The notes: generated by a model from the sequence alone, not told the origin. A stretch of DNA of 64,000 bases from Ophiura sarsii (GCA_035610835.1 CM069449.1:61280292-61344291), one strand, 5' to 3'; shown: positions 1 through 11,800, counted from the stretch's first letter. Numbers and translations: made by a program.

Positions 1-59
1 TCGCTCATGCCTGACGATCCATTTTTAGGTCGTCCGTAGGAAGAGACCTTATGGCAGCA

Positions 60-114
60 TCCTTCGTGTGTAGTCTGTGTGTGTAGTCTGTGTGTGTAGT
101 CTGTGTGTGTGTCA
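60..114. repeat. GT-rich microsatellite
   Basis: Four imperfect copies of a 14-16 bp unit (GTGTGTAGTCTGTGT) lie just before the DR1 satellite. It is a simple tandem repeat with no coding potential. Confidence 0.85.
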
Positions 115-179
115 ACAATTTGGTATACACTTTTTGGTATACACTTTTTGTTACAATTTGGTATACACTTTTTGTTTTG

Positions 180-1185
180 TCCATTTCTTTTCCATACAAT
201 GTCCAATTGCAATCAAACTTCGGTCATAGATGCAACATGGGAACCTTCATATGTTAATGAGGTCAAAGGTCACATACCAAGGTCAAAGGTCATCCGAGGT
301 CAAGATGTATATGTAAAAGTGGCTGCATATGTAAAATTGATTACATTTGTTCATTTCTTTTCCATACAATGACCAATTGTAACCAAACTTTGGTCATAGA
401 TACAACATGGAAACCTTCATATGTTAATGAGGTCAAAGGTCACATACCAAGGTCAAAGGTCATCTGAGGTCAAGATGTAAATGTAGAAATGGCTGCATAT
501 GTAAAATTGATTACATTTTTCCATTTCTTTTCCATACAATGTCCAATTGCAATCAAACTTCGGTCATAGATGCAACATGGGAACCTTCATATGTTAATGA
601 GGTCAAAGGTCACATACCAAGGTCAAAGGTCATCCGAGGTCAAGCTGCATATGTAGAATTGATTACATTTGTCCATTTCTTTTCCATACAATGACCAATT
701 GTAACCTAACTTTGGTCATAGATACAACATGGAAACCTTCATATGTTAATGAGGTCAAAGGTCACATACCAAGGTAAATGGGTCATCTGAGGTCAAGATG
801 TAAATGTAGAAATGGCTGCATATGTAAAATTGATTACATTTTTCCATTTCTTTTCCATACAATGACCAATTGCAACCAAACTTCAGTCATAGATACAACA
901 TGGACACCCGCATATGTTAATGAGGTCAAAGGTCGCATAGAAAGGTCAAAGGTCATCTGAGGTCAAGATGTAAAAATTAGTACACTTTTTTTTTGTCTCT
1001 TGTTCATTTTTTTGTTGTCTCTTGTTCATTTTTCCATACAATGACCAATTGCAACCAAACTTGGGTCACGGATGCAACATGGAAACATTCATATGTTAAT
1101 TAGGTCAAAGGTCACATACCAAGGTCAAAGGTCATATGAGGTAAAGATGTAAAATTAGCTGCATATGTAAAATTAATTACATTTA
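180..1185. repeat. ~170-bp satellite carrying paired DR1 motifs
   Basis: About six tandem units with period near 170 bp, recognisable by TTTCCATACAATG recurring near 190, 360, 530, 683, 854 and 1035. Each unit has the order: Y-rich stretch, CCAATTG, CAAACTT, TCATAGATGCAACATGG, then AGGTCAAAGGTCA twice about 20 bp apart and a further GAGGTCAAG. By eye I count ten perfect AGGTCAAAGGTCA copies. That string is the consensus DR1 element bound in animals by HNF4, RXR heterodimers and related nuclear receptors. Units diverge by several percent, and one lacks the spacer that includes 'gatgtaaatg'. Short ORFs across the array are by-products of the repeat. Confidence 0.9.
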
Positions 1186-1349
1186 AACAGGTGAAGTACA
1201 ATTGCAACCAAACTCCAGGATGTTTATTTTATTTTTTATATCCTGGATCCGCTAGTGGTCTAACCTCTTTCTTTCTAGATGCCTGTGGTTTGAGATCCAC
1301 CTTGTTTTTAATCTACCCTATAAACGGACGACCTATTTGGGACCGCTGT

Positions 1350-1762
1350 CCCTATTTTTATTCTTCAAATTGAATCAAAATGAAGAAGAATTAATGGTTT
1401 GATCAACAATATGATACAACAGCAGTTTAAAATAGAAAGGAACCAAAGATATTAGCAGACAGGAGATTAAGAGAATGTATTAGTTTCTTTCAAACAAGCT
1501 GTTTAAAATTTCTTTCAAACAAGCTGTTTAAAAACTCTTTTGTTTGCACTTTGCCATAAAGGTGAAATCACAATGTCTTACACAATGGAGTGTAACTTCA
1601 TTAAAATAAGTCCGATATTCATGATCTAAAATTCTAATGAAAGGGATACAGTATAGCAAATATGATAGAAAATCAACGGATCTGTCTCAGTGATTTTGAT
1701 GATGAAAACATTTATTGAACTTTGGGCATCGATGGGTACTAATCATTTTGGGATAGCCTGTA
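1350..1762. mobile_element. Half copy of a long-TIR DNA element
   Basis: This stretch matches the right half of the complete element at 45148-46237, including the terminal block TAGTACC.. / ..GGCATCGATGGGTACTAATC and the end AGCCTGTA. The left half is absent, so this is a truncated or deletion copy. No coding sequence is visible. Confidence 0.75.
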
Positions 1763-2230
1763 TGCGCGGTACAGTTTGTAGATTGTACAGCGATAATATT
1801 ATGAAATAACTGATGATGAGATGAGAAGCGGAATAAATACTTCTACATTTATTAGAAAGTCGTACGCTGTAACCTTATCCAAAGGTATACACTAGATTGC
1901 AACAAATTTGGTCCGAAAAGAAAACAATTCTACTTGGAGGGGGTGGGGGCGGCATATCCACCCTCATACCCTGCGTACCCCTTTCAGGACTGGATTTACC
2001 ATTAAGCCAGATGGGCCAGATTTTTGGGGCCCCAAATTCAGAAAAAATAATATCCCATTAAATGACCAACACTAAACACTAGTCAAATAAGGAAGCGCAA
2101 AATTAGTGTACAATAGCAATTTTTTTGCGCGCTACGCACATATTTCATAGGTTAAGTTACCTTGCTTTTGTCATCAAACCATACTTCCATATTCTGGGTA
2201 CACAACTGGTATCCCAGATTGTTTTCGATT
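1763..2230. other. No gene seen
   Basis: Non-coding, AT-rich apart from a G-rich patch near 1937-1952. A short hAT-end-like stretch (ACTGGATTTACCATTAAGCC, ~1989) is suggestive but has no partner that I can identify. Confidence 0.5.
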
Positions 2231-2665
2231 TTAGGCACTTGTGAGAACATGGTTCCACACATTGAGTTAGGGCCTCCAAATAGGTACATCTGGCCCTCCC
2301 TTTGGTTACACTTTTGCCATTATTCAAATATTATTTTAAAAAATGCATTTTCCTTCTTTGAATTTGTCACTATAAATACATGATAACATTACTATACAAA
2401 AGTACATGAAAGTGTCAAAATGATCTCTTCTATTTTTGAGTAATAGTGATTAACAGGACATTTAGGCACTTGTGAGAACATGGTTCCACACATTGAGTTT
2501 GGGGCCTCCACATTTTGGCCTGGCCCTGGGCTTCCAAATGCCGTTATTCAAATTTTATTTTAAAAAAATGCATTTTACTTTCTTTGTATTTGTCACTAAA
2601 ACAAAAGTACATGAAAGTGTCAAAATTATCTCTTCTTTGAGTGTTAGTGATTAACAGGACATTTA
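2231..2665. repeat. 230-bp tandem duplication
   Basis: Two adjacent copies with an offset of 230 bp. Both start TTAGGCACTTGTGAGAACAT (2231 and 2461), continue through the block around 'aaatgcatttt', and end with AGTGATTAACAGGACATTTA. Copies differ by small indels. Non-coding. Confidence 0.8.
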
Positions 2666-2954
2666 AAGAGAAGAAAACGGATAAAAGTAATTTGAAGGAA
2701 AAATAGCTAAAAATTCAGCTAAAAATCATGTTCTTAGTGGACTCATTTCACAAAATTCCAATGACAAAGAGACTCTGCCCCTTGCAACCCGTCGGGGCCA
2801 GCTCCTTGGACCACACAATACTTACGCTTCACGCTTACAATGTTTCTCAACATTACAACATTTTGGGCCTCCTTCCCACAAACCGTGATCACGATCTATC
2901 TTCCATTCCCCATTACCCAGTGTTTCAAAATAATAATTTCAGCCATATCATATA
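2666..2954. other. No recognisable gene
   Basis: An 80-codon open frame runs through 2728-2970 but has no recognisable motif and ends inside the transposon that starts at 2955, so I do not call it a gene. It could be 5' flank or untranslated leader of the LINE that resumes after that transposon. Confidence 0.4.
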
Positions 2955-4007
2955 TGGTCACGCGTTATGAACTCGCCTCCCAATAGGGTGGTGCCGTTAC
3001 ATTTTTTAGTTTCATGCTGTAATTTTCCTCAAATATTTTTAAAACCACAAAAGCTATCTCAACAAATTTGGTATCATTTTAAAGCCCTAATAACAAGCTA
3101 TCTGCCTTAAAAATGGCATTGGTATAGCTAATACAGAATGGGAGATACAGCTGTTTGATGTTTGGGGACCAGGGGTGGTGCTGGAAGGGGTGTTTCTGGA
3201 AGGGGTGTCGCCTGTACAAACTCAATGGGGATAATCCCATGTTTTGTTCTTTTTACAATAACTAGTCATCTCCTAATGTTACAAACACCATTCTGGTCCC
3301 ATTTTAAAGGATAATTAGTAGTCTTTAAGTATGTGGTTCAACAGACTTGTCAACTATTTGTAACAACTAATTAATTATGGATAAGACAATGAACATCAGC
3401 TTTCTTCCTATTCGCTACACAGTAAACATGAATAATCAGCCTCAATTTACCGGATTTATAAAAATGACAATAACAGAAAAAGTTTTCAACCTATGATAGC
3501 AAAAGTATACATTTTTGGAAAGCTTGTAACTAGAGGAATTCAGAAATGCAGTTTATATCAGGGAAGGGTTCATCCTTAAACAAATATTTTTGAAAATTCT
3601 AAAAATATATAAAATAAAAATTGGAGATATTCACTAGCCGGTATAATTACCATACCGACGTAGTAACTTTAACAATTATATATCATCTAATGGGTAATTT
3701 CATGAGAAATTCAAATATGTAAAGTAAATAATGATAGGGGTAGGTATAAAAAATATATGGATCTCGAATTAAAAATTAAAAACTCTGATATTTTTCCGAA
3801 CATTTCCGATCATACCATTTTAGTTCTTAGTCGTACTATAATTTTAATGGCATATTTGGTTTCCTCATGAAATTTCCCTTCAGAAAATATATACTTTACT
3901 ACCTCAGGGGGTATACAAGCAAATATAAATGTGTAAAGTTAAAATCATGTCGTGAAAGCCAAATCCGTGTGTAACGCGAAAGGAGGCGAGCTTAAAACAC
4001 ATGACCA
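2955..4007. mobile_element. 1.05-kb non-autonomous DNA transposon, copy 1
   Basis: The ends are inverted repeats: TGGTCACGCGTTATGA on the left and the complement of TGGTCATGTGTTTTAAG on the right, both running into CTCGCCTCC. The element is flanked by TA on both sides (2953-2954 and 4008-4009), as for Tc1/mariner-type integration. A second copy, about 95% identical by eye and in the same orientation, is at 32771-33824. No open frame of useful length exists, so it must have been mobilised in trans. Confidence 0.85.
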
Positions 4008-4113
4008 TATACTTAAATCAAGAAAGTATCACAATTATGCACAAATTCTTTCTTATATAACAGAATAGCTATCTAGCATTACAAAGTGTGCCATTTGTAT
4101 AGGTGTTTTAAGT

Positions 4114-5943
4114 ATGGCTAATCACCCAAGCGCGATAGCAGACAATACTCTTGAAAGACTGAAAGATACAGATCTATGGATTTGCAGTTATATACCTAGG
4201 TATGTGAGAGTCAAAAACATAGAAATAGTGGATGCCGTTCTAAAAAGTGTAAACAAGGACGGAGAATCAAAAGTGAAACCAGAGCATATTCTCGGTACAC
4301 AGTACTTTAATGATAATGCGGTTTGTTTCGTCTATGTGCTACTAAAGAGGTAAATGCAATCCTGTTAGCGGAAGATACCTTTCAGATACAAGGAAAATCG
4401 TATCTACTGAATGATTTTGCAAAGAATCAACACGTAAAGAATCCTAAAAGGTCGATAGACTGAGTATACACGAGTTACCACAAAGCGTTAGGGGGCTGGC
4501 ATTTTCTTCGGAAGGGGGGGGGGGGGGGGGGGGGGGTGGGGGTCCCAAAAAATGTGGATAGACCCAGACAATTTGTTCATGACCCCCCCCTATCCAAGAG
4601 CTGCATATTTTTATGACCCCCCTACCCTTTTTTTTCTTCACGCAAGCATGCTTTGATAAATGTGTGACCCCCCATTTTCAATGAAATAATTTTATGACCC
4701 CCCCTGTTTTCATGTCAAAAAAACTATGACCCCCCCCCCCCCCCCCCCCCCCCCCACAGTATATTTGGGACCCCCCCCCCCCCCCCCCCCTTCCGAAGAA
4801 AATGCCAGCCCCCTTACGGAAGAGTACATTGAGCAATGGGTTGACACTTTTGCTAAGCGTGAAACAGACGTTATGAAGCATAAAATTATTGTCAAAAACA
4901 GAGATGGCAATGAAAAGGATACAAAATGGGGACATCCATTAAGCGGTCACAGATACTGCTATGTATCTCAAATATATGAACAGAAAGACAGATATAGCAC
5001 GATGTCAATCCCTGATCCACGAGACTCAAGACTGTTGATGGATAATCCAGTAGTGCTCTACTATACTGGACAACACGTCAACTGTGCCATCACGTCAACT
5101 GTGCCATTTGTCACGATTACGCACATCAACATAAAGACTGTCCTGAGAAACGAAAGCCCAAGTGTTATGGTTGTGGAGAAGAAGGTCATGTAAACAATCA
5201 TGTCCTTCAGGCGGTAGAGGACAGGTACGTTGTTTCAGGTGTCAACAACTAGGACATATGGCTAGAGACTATGCCAGTCAGCAAAGAAGCACCAATAGAA
5301 TCAACAACAGCAGGCGCGCTCAAAGTGACCTGCTAAATTCACTCAAGGTGGTAGAAAAAGCAGTCAGCAATAAAGGCGATAGAAATGAAACACCGGTAAA
5401 ATCAGCAAGAGCAGAAAGTGACTTTCAAAGCGACCTGTTAAATCCACTCAATGTGGTAGAAAACCTAATAGATCAGTGTCTCAGTCCGTCAGATGAAGGC
5501 TCTCCAAAAGTGCTGAAGGACGTAGAGTTGTACTTGCGACATGTGAAAAGAGACTACAGAGGGCAGAGGTGAATCAGGACGTGTTGGAAGCCGGCCCGTC
5601 TAGTAAGGAGAACCTGTGTGCTACAAACTCATCAACAGACATCACAGACAAACGTCCAGATGAACCAGCAGGTAACTCTTCAAAATTAATCTCTAAACCT
5701 CTGAAGCAAAAAACACTGACAGGAAAGACGTATGAAAAAGATGAAAAGAAACAATCAAATGAACTTTAAACCAAGGTCAGTAAAAAGAAAAAACGAAAAA
5801 ACATGTCTCCTCAATATGAAGACATGAGAACACAGAACAAAAAAGAGCGACGTCAATCACCTATCCTATCCGATGAAGATGGATTATCCCCCATATCATC
5901 GATATCATCGGACGAGGAATGTGAAAGACAGAACAAAAGATAG
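4114..5943 (+). pseudogene. LINE ORF1 (gag-like, zinc knuckles), broken
   Basis: Decayed ORF1 of an L1/Tx1-type non-LTR retrotransposon; such proteins coat the element's RNA. The ATG at 4114 opens 79 codons, then a frameshift near 4335 moves to a frame that stays open to about 4462. The MITE at 4491-4813 then interrupts it. After that the frame reads on through EEYIEQWVDTFAKRE (about 4817). CCHC knuckles follow at 5089-5280: CX2CX4HX4C (CAICHDYAHQHKDC), a second knuckle (CYGCGEEGH) cut by a frameshift at about 5190, and a third (CFRCQQLGH) whose last Cys is Tyr. A charged Lys/Ser/Asp-rich tail continues past an in-frame TAA at 5767 to a stop at 5943. At least two frameshifts and a stop mean no functional protein. 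ORF2 follows about 220 bp downstream. Confidence 0.8.
4491..4813. mobile_element. 323-bp Harbinger-type MITE inserted in LINE ORF1
   Basis: Inverted ends of about 30 bp begin GGGGGCTGGCATTTTCTTCG and pass into G runs. They are flanked by a TTA duplication (4488-4490 and 4814-4816). A 3-bp TTA duplication and G-rich ends are the hallmarks of PIF/Harbinger elements. Deleting the element with one TTA rejoins the ORF1 frame (IHELPQS then VTEEYIEQW). The interior is largely poly(G)/poly(C). No transposase is encoded. Confidence 0.9.
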
Positions 5944-6164
5944 TTTTCACTGAAGTATGTTTGATATATGAAAACGCTCTTACAATGCTGTTTCAAAATA
6001 TGTTTTGTTTAGAATCTCTTTCTACATGTTCTATATGATGTTATCGAACTTTGTAGTCCATATCAAATAACCATTATCTCTTTATATGTATACATGTATG
6101 ATGTTATTGAATTTTGTATCACGTATCAAAATAACTCATGATCTGATGAACCGTTCAAAAACAC
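5944..6164 (+). other. LINE inter-ORF spacer
   Basis: AT-rich non-coding linker between ORF1 and the endonuclease start of ORF2, with two related 30-bp stretches around ATGATGTTATYGAACTTTGTA (6038 and 6100). Confidence 0.5.
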
Positions 6165-6730
6165 TTAATTAAAATTAATGTACGTGGCTTGAGAAAGAAA
6201 AAGAAACGTGATTCAACATTCAAATGGTTAAAAAAACAAAAATGTGATATCATCTTTATCCAAGAAGCATATTGTATTGAAAAAGATGTAATCCAATGGA
6301 AACGTGAATGGGGTGGAGAACTATATGCTCTCTGTAATAGGGTACATAGTAAAGGTTTGCTCACCCTTATATCTCCGCAGTGTCAGGTTAAAATACACGA
6401 TGTAATAAAAATAAGTTAATTGAAAGATATAACCTGTGGAATATTTATGGTCCAAACGACGAAAAAAAAGAAGTGCATTTTTCTGTCATGTTTGGAAAAT
6501 TTGATCAATGATCATGGTTCTGAAGGTTATAATATATTGGGTGGAGATTGTAATATCGATTTAGATAAAACATGTAAAATCAAATCACAAAGATCAATGA
6601 AAGATTTGTTAAATAACTATAATATATGTGATGCGTGGAGAAAAAAACATGCACGAGAAAAAAAGGTTTACTTGGCAAAGAATCAATCCTAAATGTAAAT
6701 CTACTTTAGATTATTGGTTTGTGCCAATAC
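6165..6730 (+). pseudogene. LINE ORF2, 5' part: AP-type endonuclease
   Basis: N-terminal part of ORF2, the apurinic-like endonuclease that nicks the target for target-primed reverse transcription. Visible landmarks: INVRGLRKKKKRDSTFKWL at the first strand, then CDIIFIQEAYC (the QE catalytic pair), WKREWGGEL, and later YNILGGDCNIDL, matching the GDFN-type motif of the family with F replaced by C. Frames change at about 6415, 6500 and 6670, and stops interrupt between, so it is inactive. The reading is cut at 6730 by the Ngaro-like element and resumes at about 8863. An ATG in good context is not evident; the family start would lie near 6160. Confidence 0.8.
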
Positions 6731-6852
6731 TTTTAAACTGACTCAGCAGACAGACAGAAGACGAGAAAAGAACAAACAAGTACTTTGGTCATCAGTGGAG
6801 AAATTGATTAATTAAGTGCACATCAATAATACAAGCACTTAAGAAAGAAATA
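6731..6852 (-). repeat. Split direct repeat B2
   Basis: About 122 bp, nearly identical to 7149-7275 (starts TTTAAACTGACTCAGCAGAC, ends AAGAAATACCCCC). It is the outer 3' end of the Ngaro-like element. Confidence 0.85.
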
Positions 6853-6886
6853 CCCCCCCCCCCCCCCCCCCCCCCTACACTAGAAC
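6853..6886. repeat. Poly(C) tract
   Basis: A run of C joining the B2 and A2 repeats of the Ngaro-like element. The length is likely unstable. Confidence 0.8.
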
Positions 6887-6937
6887 TATCTACCTACAAC
6901 TAATCTCCACTTGAAAAAGGCCCGCGGGTGGGCCGGT

Positions 6938-7148
6938 GAATTTGAGAGCGATGCGCTCGACAGCAATTCGAAACGAAACTGACCTCCCCAGTGAAATTGA
7001 CAAAGCAGGTAGCATTACCCCGAACCCACTTGACTTAACGCAGCGTGAACTACATAAGTGGGTATAGAAGGAAACCCAGTTGATCCAATAGATAGGTCTG
7101 CAAACGCTTAAAACATTCCTCAAGTAATTACATTAATTGAGGATACAC
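6938..7148 (-). repeat. Split direct repeat A2
   Basis: About 211 bp, nearly identical to 8651-8862, from GAATTTGAGAGCGATGCGCT to TTGAGGATACAC. It lies directly next to B1, as the Ngaro layout requires. Confidence 0.85.
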
Positions 7149-7275
7149 TTTAAACTGACTCAGCAGACAGACAGAAGACGAGAAAAGAACAAACAAGTAC
7201 TTTGGTCATCAGTGGAGAAATTTATTAATTAAGTGCACATCAATAATACAAGCACTTAAGAAAGAAATACCCCCA
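7149..7275 (-). repeat. Split direct repeat B1
   Basis: Matches B2 (6731-6852). Beyond it, towards 7300, lies sequence unique to the element interior. Confidence 0.85.
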
Positions 7276-7501
7276 AAACACCAAAGCAAAGCTTGAGGTA
7301 GAATAGGTAAGTAGATAAAGTAGCAAAAGAAGTACAGTAGAAGAAAATTCATATAATATAAATATACATGCACAACAATGTATGACAATCTACCAAAATC
7401 AATAGATGATAACATGTTTATCAAAAGCGTCCGTCAAGTTAAAAATGTTCAACCCGTGGGTAGACATTTTGCAAATCTAGTGATTTGTGCTCTATACTGA
7501 A

Positions 7502-7840
7502 TTACCGCGTCATCCAATCGTCTTTCCGTTTCAGCAGTTTCACAATCTGTGGATGAAGAGCATGAAAAGAAGGAATGGACATATGAGTAATCATATTAAA
7601 TGTATCAGTATAAAATCCATGAGCACGAGACCATTCATGTAACAATGATTCCAGTAACATAACATAACCAGGTTCATGTAGGCGAGATATCGCATCCGCA
7701 AAAATGTTACACTTTCCTGGCATATGCACTGCCTTAACAGAAAAATTAAACGCTGAAGCAATCCAGAAGAGTTCCCGCATATAGTTCATAACCATAGAGT
7801 TACGGCATGTGCCTTTATTATGTACTGCATCAAAGTGGGA
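7502..7840 (-). pseudogene. RNase H C-terminal part of DIRS/Ngaro pol
   Basis: The minus frame from about 7830 reads NKGTCRNSMVMNYMRELFW and then NFSVKAVHMPGKCNIFADAISRLHEPG, the characteristic end of RNase H in DIRS-group elements (RELFW, HxPGxxNxxADxxSR). It ends at 7502 with DDWMTR. The start is not an initiator: the segment is joined to the end of gag by an internal deletion near 7830-7850, in a different frame. The polymerase domain is absent. Confidence 0.8.
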
Positions 7841-8679
7841 CCTCCTAATTTGCCATCAGAGAGGAGCTGGGCCATAATACGAGCGTTCGCCAACACCCAC
7901 TGCCCCGGTTTAATTTCAGACGGGTGCAATTTCTTACCCGTAGATCTACGTAGGTAAATAGTACCCCCATCACCCCGCGCAACTTCCTCTTCCTCAGTAG
8001 TACTCATTGATGGTACAAAATCAACAATCAGACAAGCCTTCTCACCTTTGTTCTGTGGTCGAAGAAACAATCGCGGGTCTTGGTCTATAGATCCATATGT
8101 AGCCTGCGGAATTGTAGGTGCATTGGCTGAGCGCGTGATATTACAATCCGTCAGCAGTTTGGCCAATATATCTGATTCCGGTGCCGAATTCAAGGTGTTG
8201 TTTACATCAGCTGGCATATCCCGCGATGGTTTTGACGCCGTCAGATGTAGTTGATCCTGTAGTTCTGCTATCTTCCGCCTCTCCAACTCTATTTCAAGAT
8301 GTTCTCGTTGTAGTTTAAGCTCTGCGAGAGAGGTAGAACTTACAGCTTCTTCCTCACGTTCATCTGGTATTTGAGGTGGCACGCCGGGATCGGGAACTGG
8401 TACTGAGTCCTGAGATTCCATGTGAGACAAGTTTGCCTCATATTCAGCCTGGAGTGATGGTGTGCCGCTGGTATTTTCATTTGGCATGTTTGGGACGTCT
8501 CCAACTGCTTCTACTGGTATAGGCCCCCGACAATTTGCCGACGGCTCTCCCCACCAATGTTTTGTTTTTGCAGTAGGGACGTGGCACCCTGTGCAAGATT
8601 TAGAACGTCGTTTGCTAGGCATGGTGGTAATGTTTTCACTTGAAACCGATGAATTTGAGAGCGATGCGCTCGACAGCAA
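7786..8679 (-). pseudogene. Gag-like ORF of the Ngaro-like element
   Basis: A 297-codon open frame starting inside the A1 repeat. Visible in order: a Ser-rich N-terminus, a Cys/His segment CTGCHVPTAKTKHWWGEP..NCRGP (about residues 29-53) typical of gag-like ORFs of this group, an acidic/Pro-rich linker, a coiled-coil-like stretch ELKLQREHLEIELERRKIAE (about 122-141), then a C-terminal region with PGQWVLANARIMAQLLSDG. The family protein probably continued, since the last ~20 residues are read-through into the out-of-frame RNase H segment. The length of the open frame suggests a recent insertion. Function (particle assembly) is inferred from family position. Confidence 0.7.
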
Positions 8680-8862
8680 TTCGAAAACGAAACTGACCTC
8701 CCCAGTGAAATTGACAAAGCAGGTAGCATTACCCCGAACCCACTTGACTTAACGCAGCGTGAACTACATAAGTTGGTATAGAAGGAAACCCAGTTAATCC
8801 AATAGATAGGTCTGCAAACGCTTAAAACATTCCTCAAGTAATTACATTAATTGAGGATACAC
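8651..8862 (-). repeat. Split direct repeat A1
   Basis: 5' end of the Ngaro-like element on its own strand; pairs with A2 at 6938-7148. One extra A in a homopolymer and a few substitutions separate the copies. Confidence 0.85.
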
Positions 8863-11800
8863 GTTATAAAACACTATATCAAATTGTCAAATAATTACAG
8901 CACCTTGTACAGACCATTTAGCGGTCAAATTAAATATTAACACCGGAAATATGAAAAAAGGTAAAGGATTTTGGAAGTTCAACAACAGTTTGCTACAAGA
9001 TGCTGAATACACAACTGCTCTAACTAATATGTTTGATAAGGAGCATGCTGAATATAAAGATATCCTTGATAATAGAATGTTATGGGACTATATAAAAAAT
9101 CAAACACGAACATTTACCATTTCATATTGTTTATGTAAAAACAAGAAAGGCGGCTTTGTTAATGATCTAGAATTTTTTTAAATGATATTAAAATAGAGTT
9201 AACTCAAAATGACTCCAAAGAAAATCATATCAAATAATTATGCTCGAGCAAAACTAAATTTAGAACTGGCCTGGCAAAATGTTACGAATGGAGCAACAAT
9301 AAGATCGAAAGAAAGGTGGATACAGGAAGGGGAAAAGAATACTAAATATTTTTTTAATTTAGAGAAAAGAAATGTGGTGTCTAAAACAATAACGAGCTTA
9401 AAAAGAAAAGATGGAAGCATCATAACAGATGATGACGAATTACTTAAAGAACAGGTAGAATATTACAAACAATTATATAAGAAAGACAAAGATATTGATC
9501 CAATGGTGTATCATAATTTTAAATCTACATTTAATGTGAACAAACTGAATGATGAAGACAAACATCAATGTGAAGGAAAACTTACGGTTGATGAATGCGA
9601 AAATGCTATGAAAGAAATGCAAAATAATAAAAGTCCTGGGTATGATGGATAATAAAACATCTATATAGTAGTTCGTTCTTTAAATGAAGGTTTTGATAAG
9701 GGGATAATGGCTTCGAGCCATAGGAAGGGAATTATTACATTAATAAATAATGGAAAAGATCTACAAGGAAAAAATCTGTCCAATTGGAGGCCTAATACTC
9801 CTGATAAATGTCGATTATAAAATAGCAACAAAACATTAGCAAAACGACTTCAAAACGTTATTTCATCAATTAGTGATCTTGATCAATCTGGATACATAAA
9901 AGGAAGGTATATAGGAGAAAACGTTAGGCTGATTGAAGATGTGATAAGATATACAGAGAACAAAAATATTCCAGGTGCGCTGTTGTTTCTTGATTTTAGA
10001 AAAGCTTTTGATAGTATTGATAGGAAATATCTGTTTAAAGTGTTAAATGAACATCATTTTGGTGATGACTTTATAAAATGGATTGAAGCCATTTACAATG
10101 ATACTTCAAGCTGTATAATGCAAAATGGCAATGTCTCAGAGTTTTTTGAGATAGGAAATGGTGTCAGACAAGGATGTCCTCTATCCGCTTTGTTATTTAT
10201 TATTGCAATAGAGAGTCTTGCTTGTAAAATAAGACAGTGTGATAATATAAGAGGTATTAAACTCCCTTTAGATAATTATCCAAGAAATGAACCCCGAATA
10301 TCGCTATATGCAGATGACATCACAATTTTTGTTAGCAACAAAAGAGATGTAAAGGAAGTGTTGGATATTTTACAGAGTTTCTCTTTATTCTCTGGGCTGA
10401 AATTAAATGTAACAAAAACAGAAGGTATGTGGATTGGATCATGTAGACAAAGTCAAGAGAAATTATGTAATATGAAATGGAAATTACATCCTGATAATGT
10501 AGTTAAATCTCTGGGCATTTATTTTAATAGTACAAAACCAGTTAGTGAAATAGAGGACAAATGGCTTTCAAAAGTTAATATAATAAAGAATCTTATTACA
10601 ATATGGAATCAACGGGCTTTGACTATTGTTGGCAAAATAATTATTGTAAAAAGCTTATTGGCGTCACAACTATCTTATATATCAAGTGTACTGGAGATAC
10701 CAGATAACAATATTAATGAACTCAACTCCACTTTCGTTTGGGGTAGTATCGAAAAAGTCAAAAGAAGAACAATGATTAGTGATTATACAGAAGGTGGATT
10801 GAAAATGGTACATCTGCCATCTTTCTTGAACTCGCTGAAAGTTTCGTGGATTAAACGGGTTACAAATGACTCGATAGCAACTTGGAAAAATATACCTTTA
10901 CATGAATTTCATTTGAATGATTTGAAATCAAATATTCTAAAGTGTAACATTAGCTATAGCAATTTAAATGAAAGATGTATAGCACAGCTTAATAATATGT
11001 CAACATTCTATCACAACCTAATAGTTGTATGGCTGAGAACAAAGTCAGCCATGAATGTAGATGAAATAGATTATCCGAGTCAAGAAATTGTATGGAACAA
11101 TACGTGTGTTCAATGCTCTGGAAACACATTGTATTTTACCGATTGGATTAAAAGCTGGGTTTGTCAGTATGTTAAGCTTATATGATGAAAATAATGCATT
11201 TCTATCTATGTCAGAAATAAATAAGAAAATTAAAAGGCCTGGAGGAATTATGCTACAATATATAACAGTAACATCAGCAGTCCCAAAAAACTGGGAAAAA
11301 AGAATCAAGCCAAACAAAACTGTTAAACATACGATTGGTCTTATGATCAATTCTGTTTTCCTGCCAATAGAAAAATGTAATTCTAAAACTGTGCGTAGCA
11401 TATTGATACCAAAAATAACAGTTAGACCAATGAGTGAACGTTTTTGGGAGACAAAATTCCCCAACTATGTTTTTCAGTGGAGTGATATATGGAGAAATGC
11501 AACATGTTCAATAAAAGAAGCCAAACTGGTAACTATGAATTGGAAAATACTTTGCAATATTTATCCGACTAGAATCTTACTACTTAAAATGGGTAAAGCT
11601 AATAATGATTTATGTGAAACATGTAACGAAAAAGAGTATCTAGAACATTTTTTCTTTCACTGCAAGAATATAAGAAAAGTATATGGTTAGAAATTAATAC
11701 ACTACTCTCTGACGTAACAGGGAAAAAAGTAAAAGTGTCTGTGACAGATATTCTTTTTGTTTATTTTAAGGGTAACAAGAAATGTAATAATGTAAGCAAT

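Larger units (their letters stand above)
6731..8862 (-). mobile_element. Internally deleted Ngaro/PAT-like (DIRS group) retrotransposon
   Basis: Element of 2132 bp on the minus strand, inserted in LINE ORF2. Read 5' to 3' on its own strand the order is A1 (8862-8651), gag-like ORF, RNase H tail, B1 (7275-7149), A2 (7148-6938), a poly(G) stretch, B2 (6852-6731). A1 equals A2 and B1 equals B2, which is the split-direct-repeat arrangement of Ngaro/PAT elements, a tyrosine-recombinase group that makes no target duplication. I see none here either. Most of RT and all of the tyrosine recombinase are missing; gag is fused almost directly to the end of RNase H. Confidence 0.8.
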
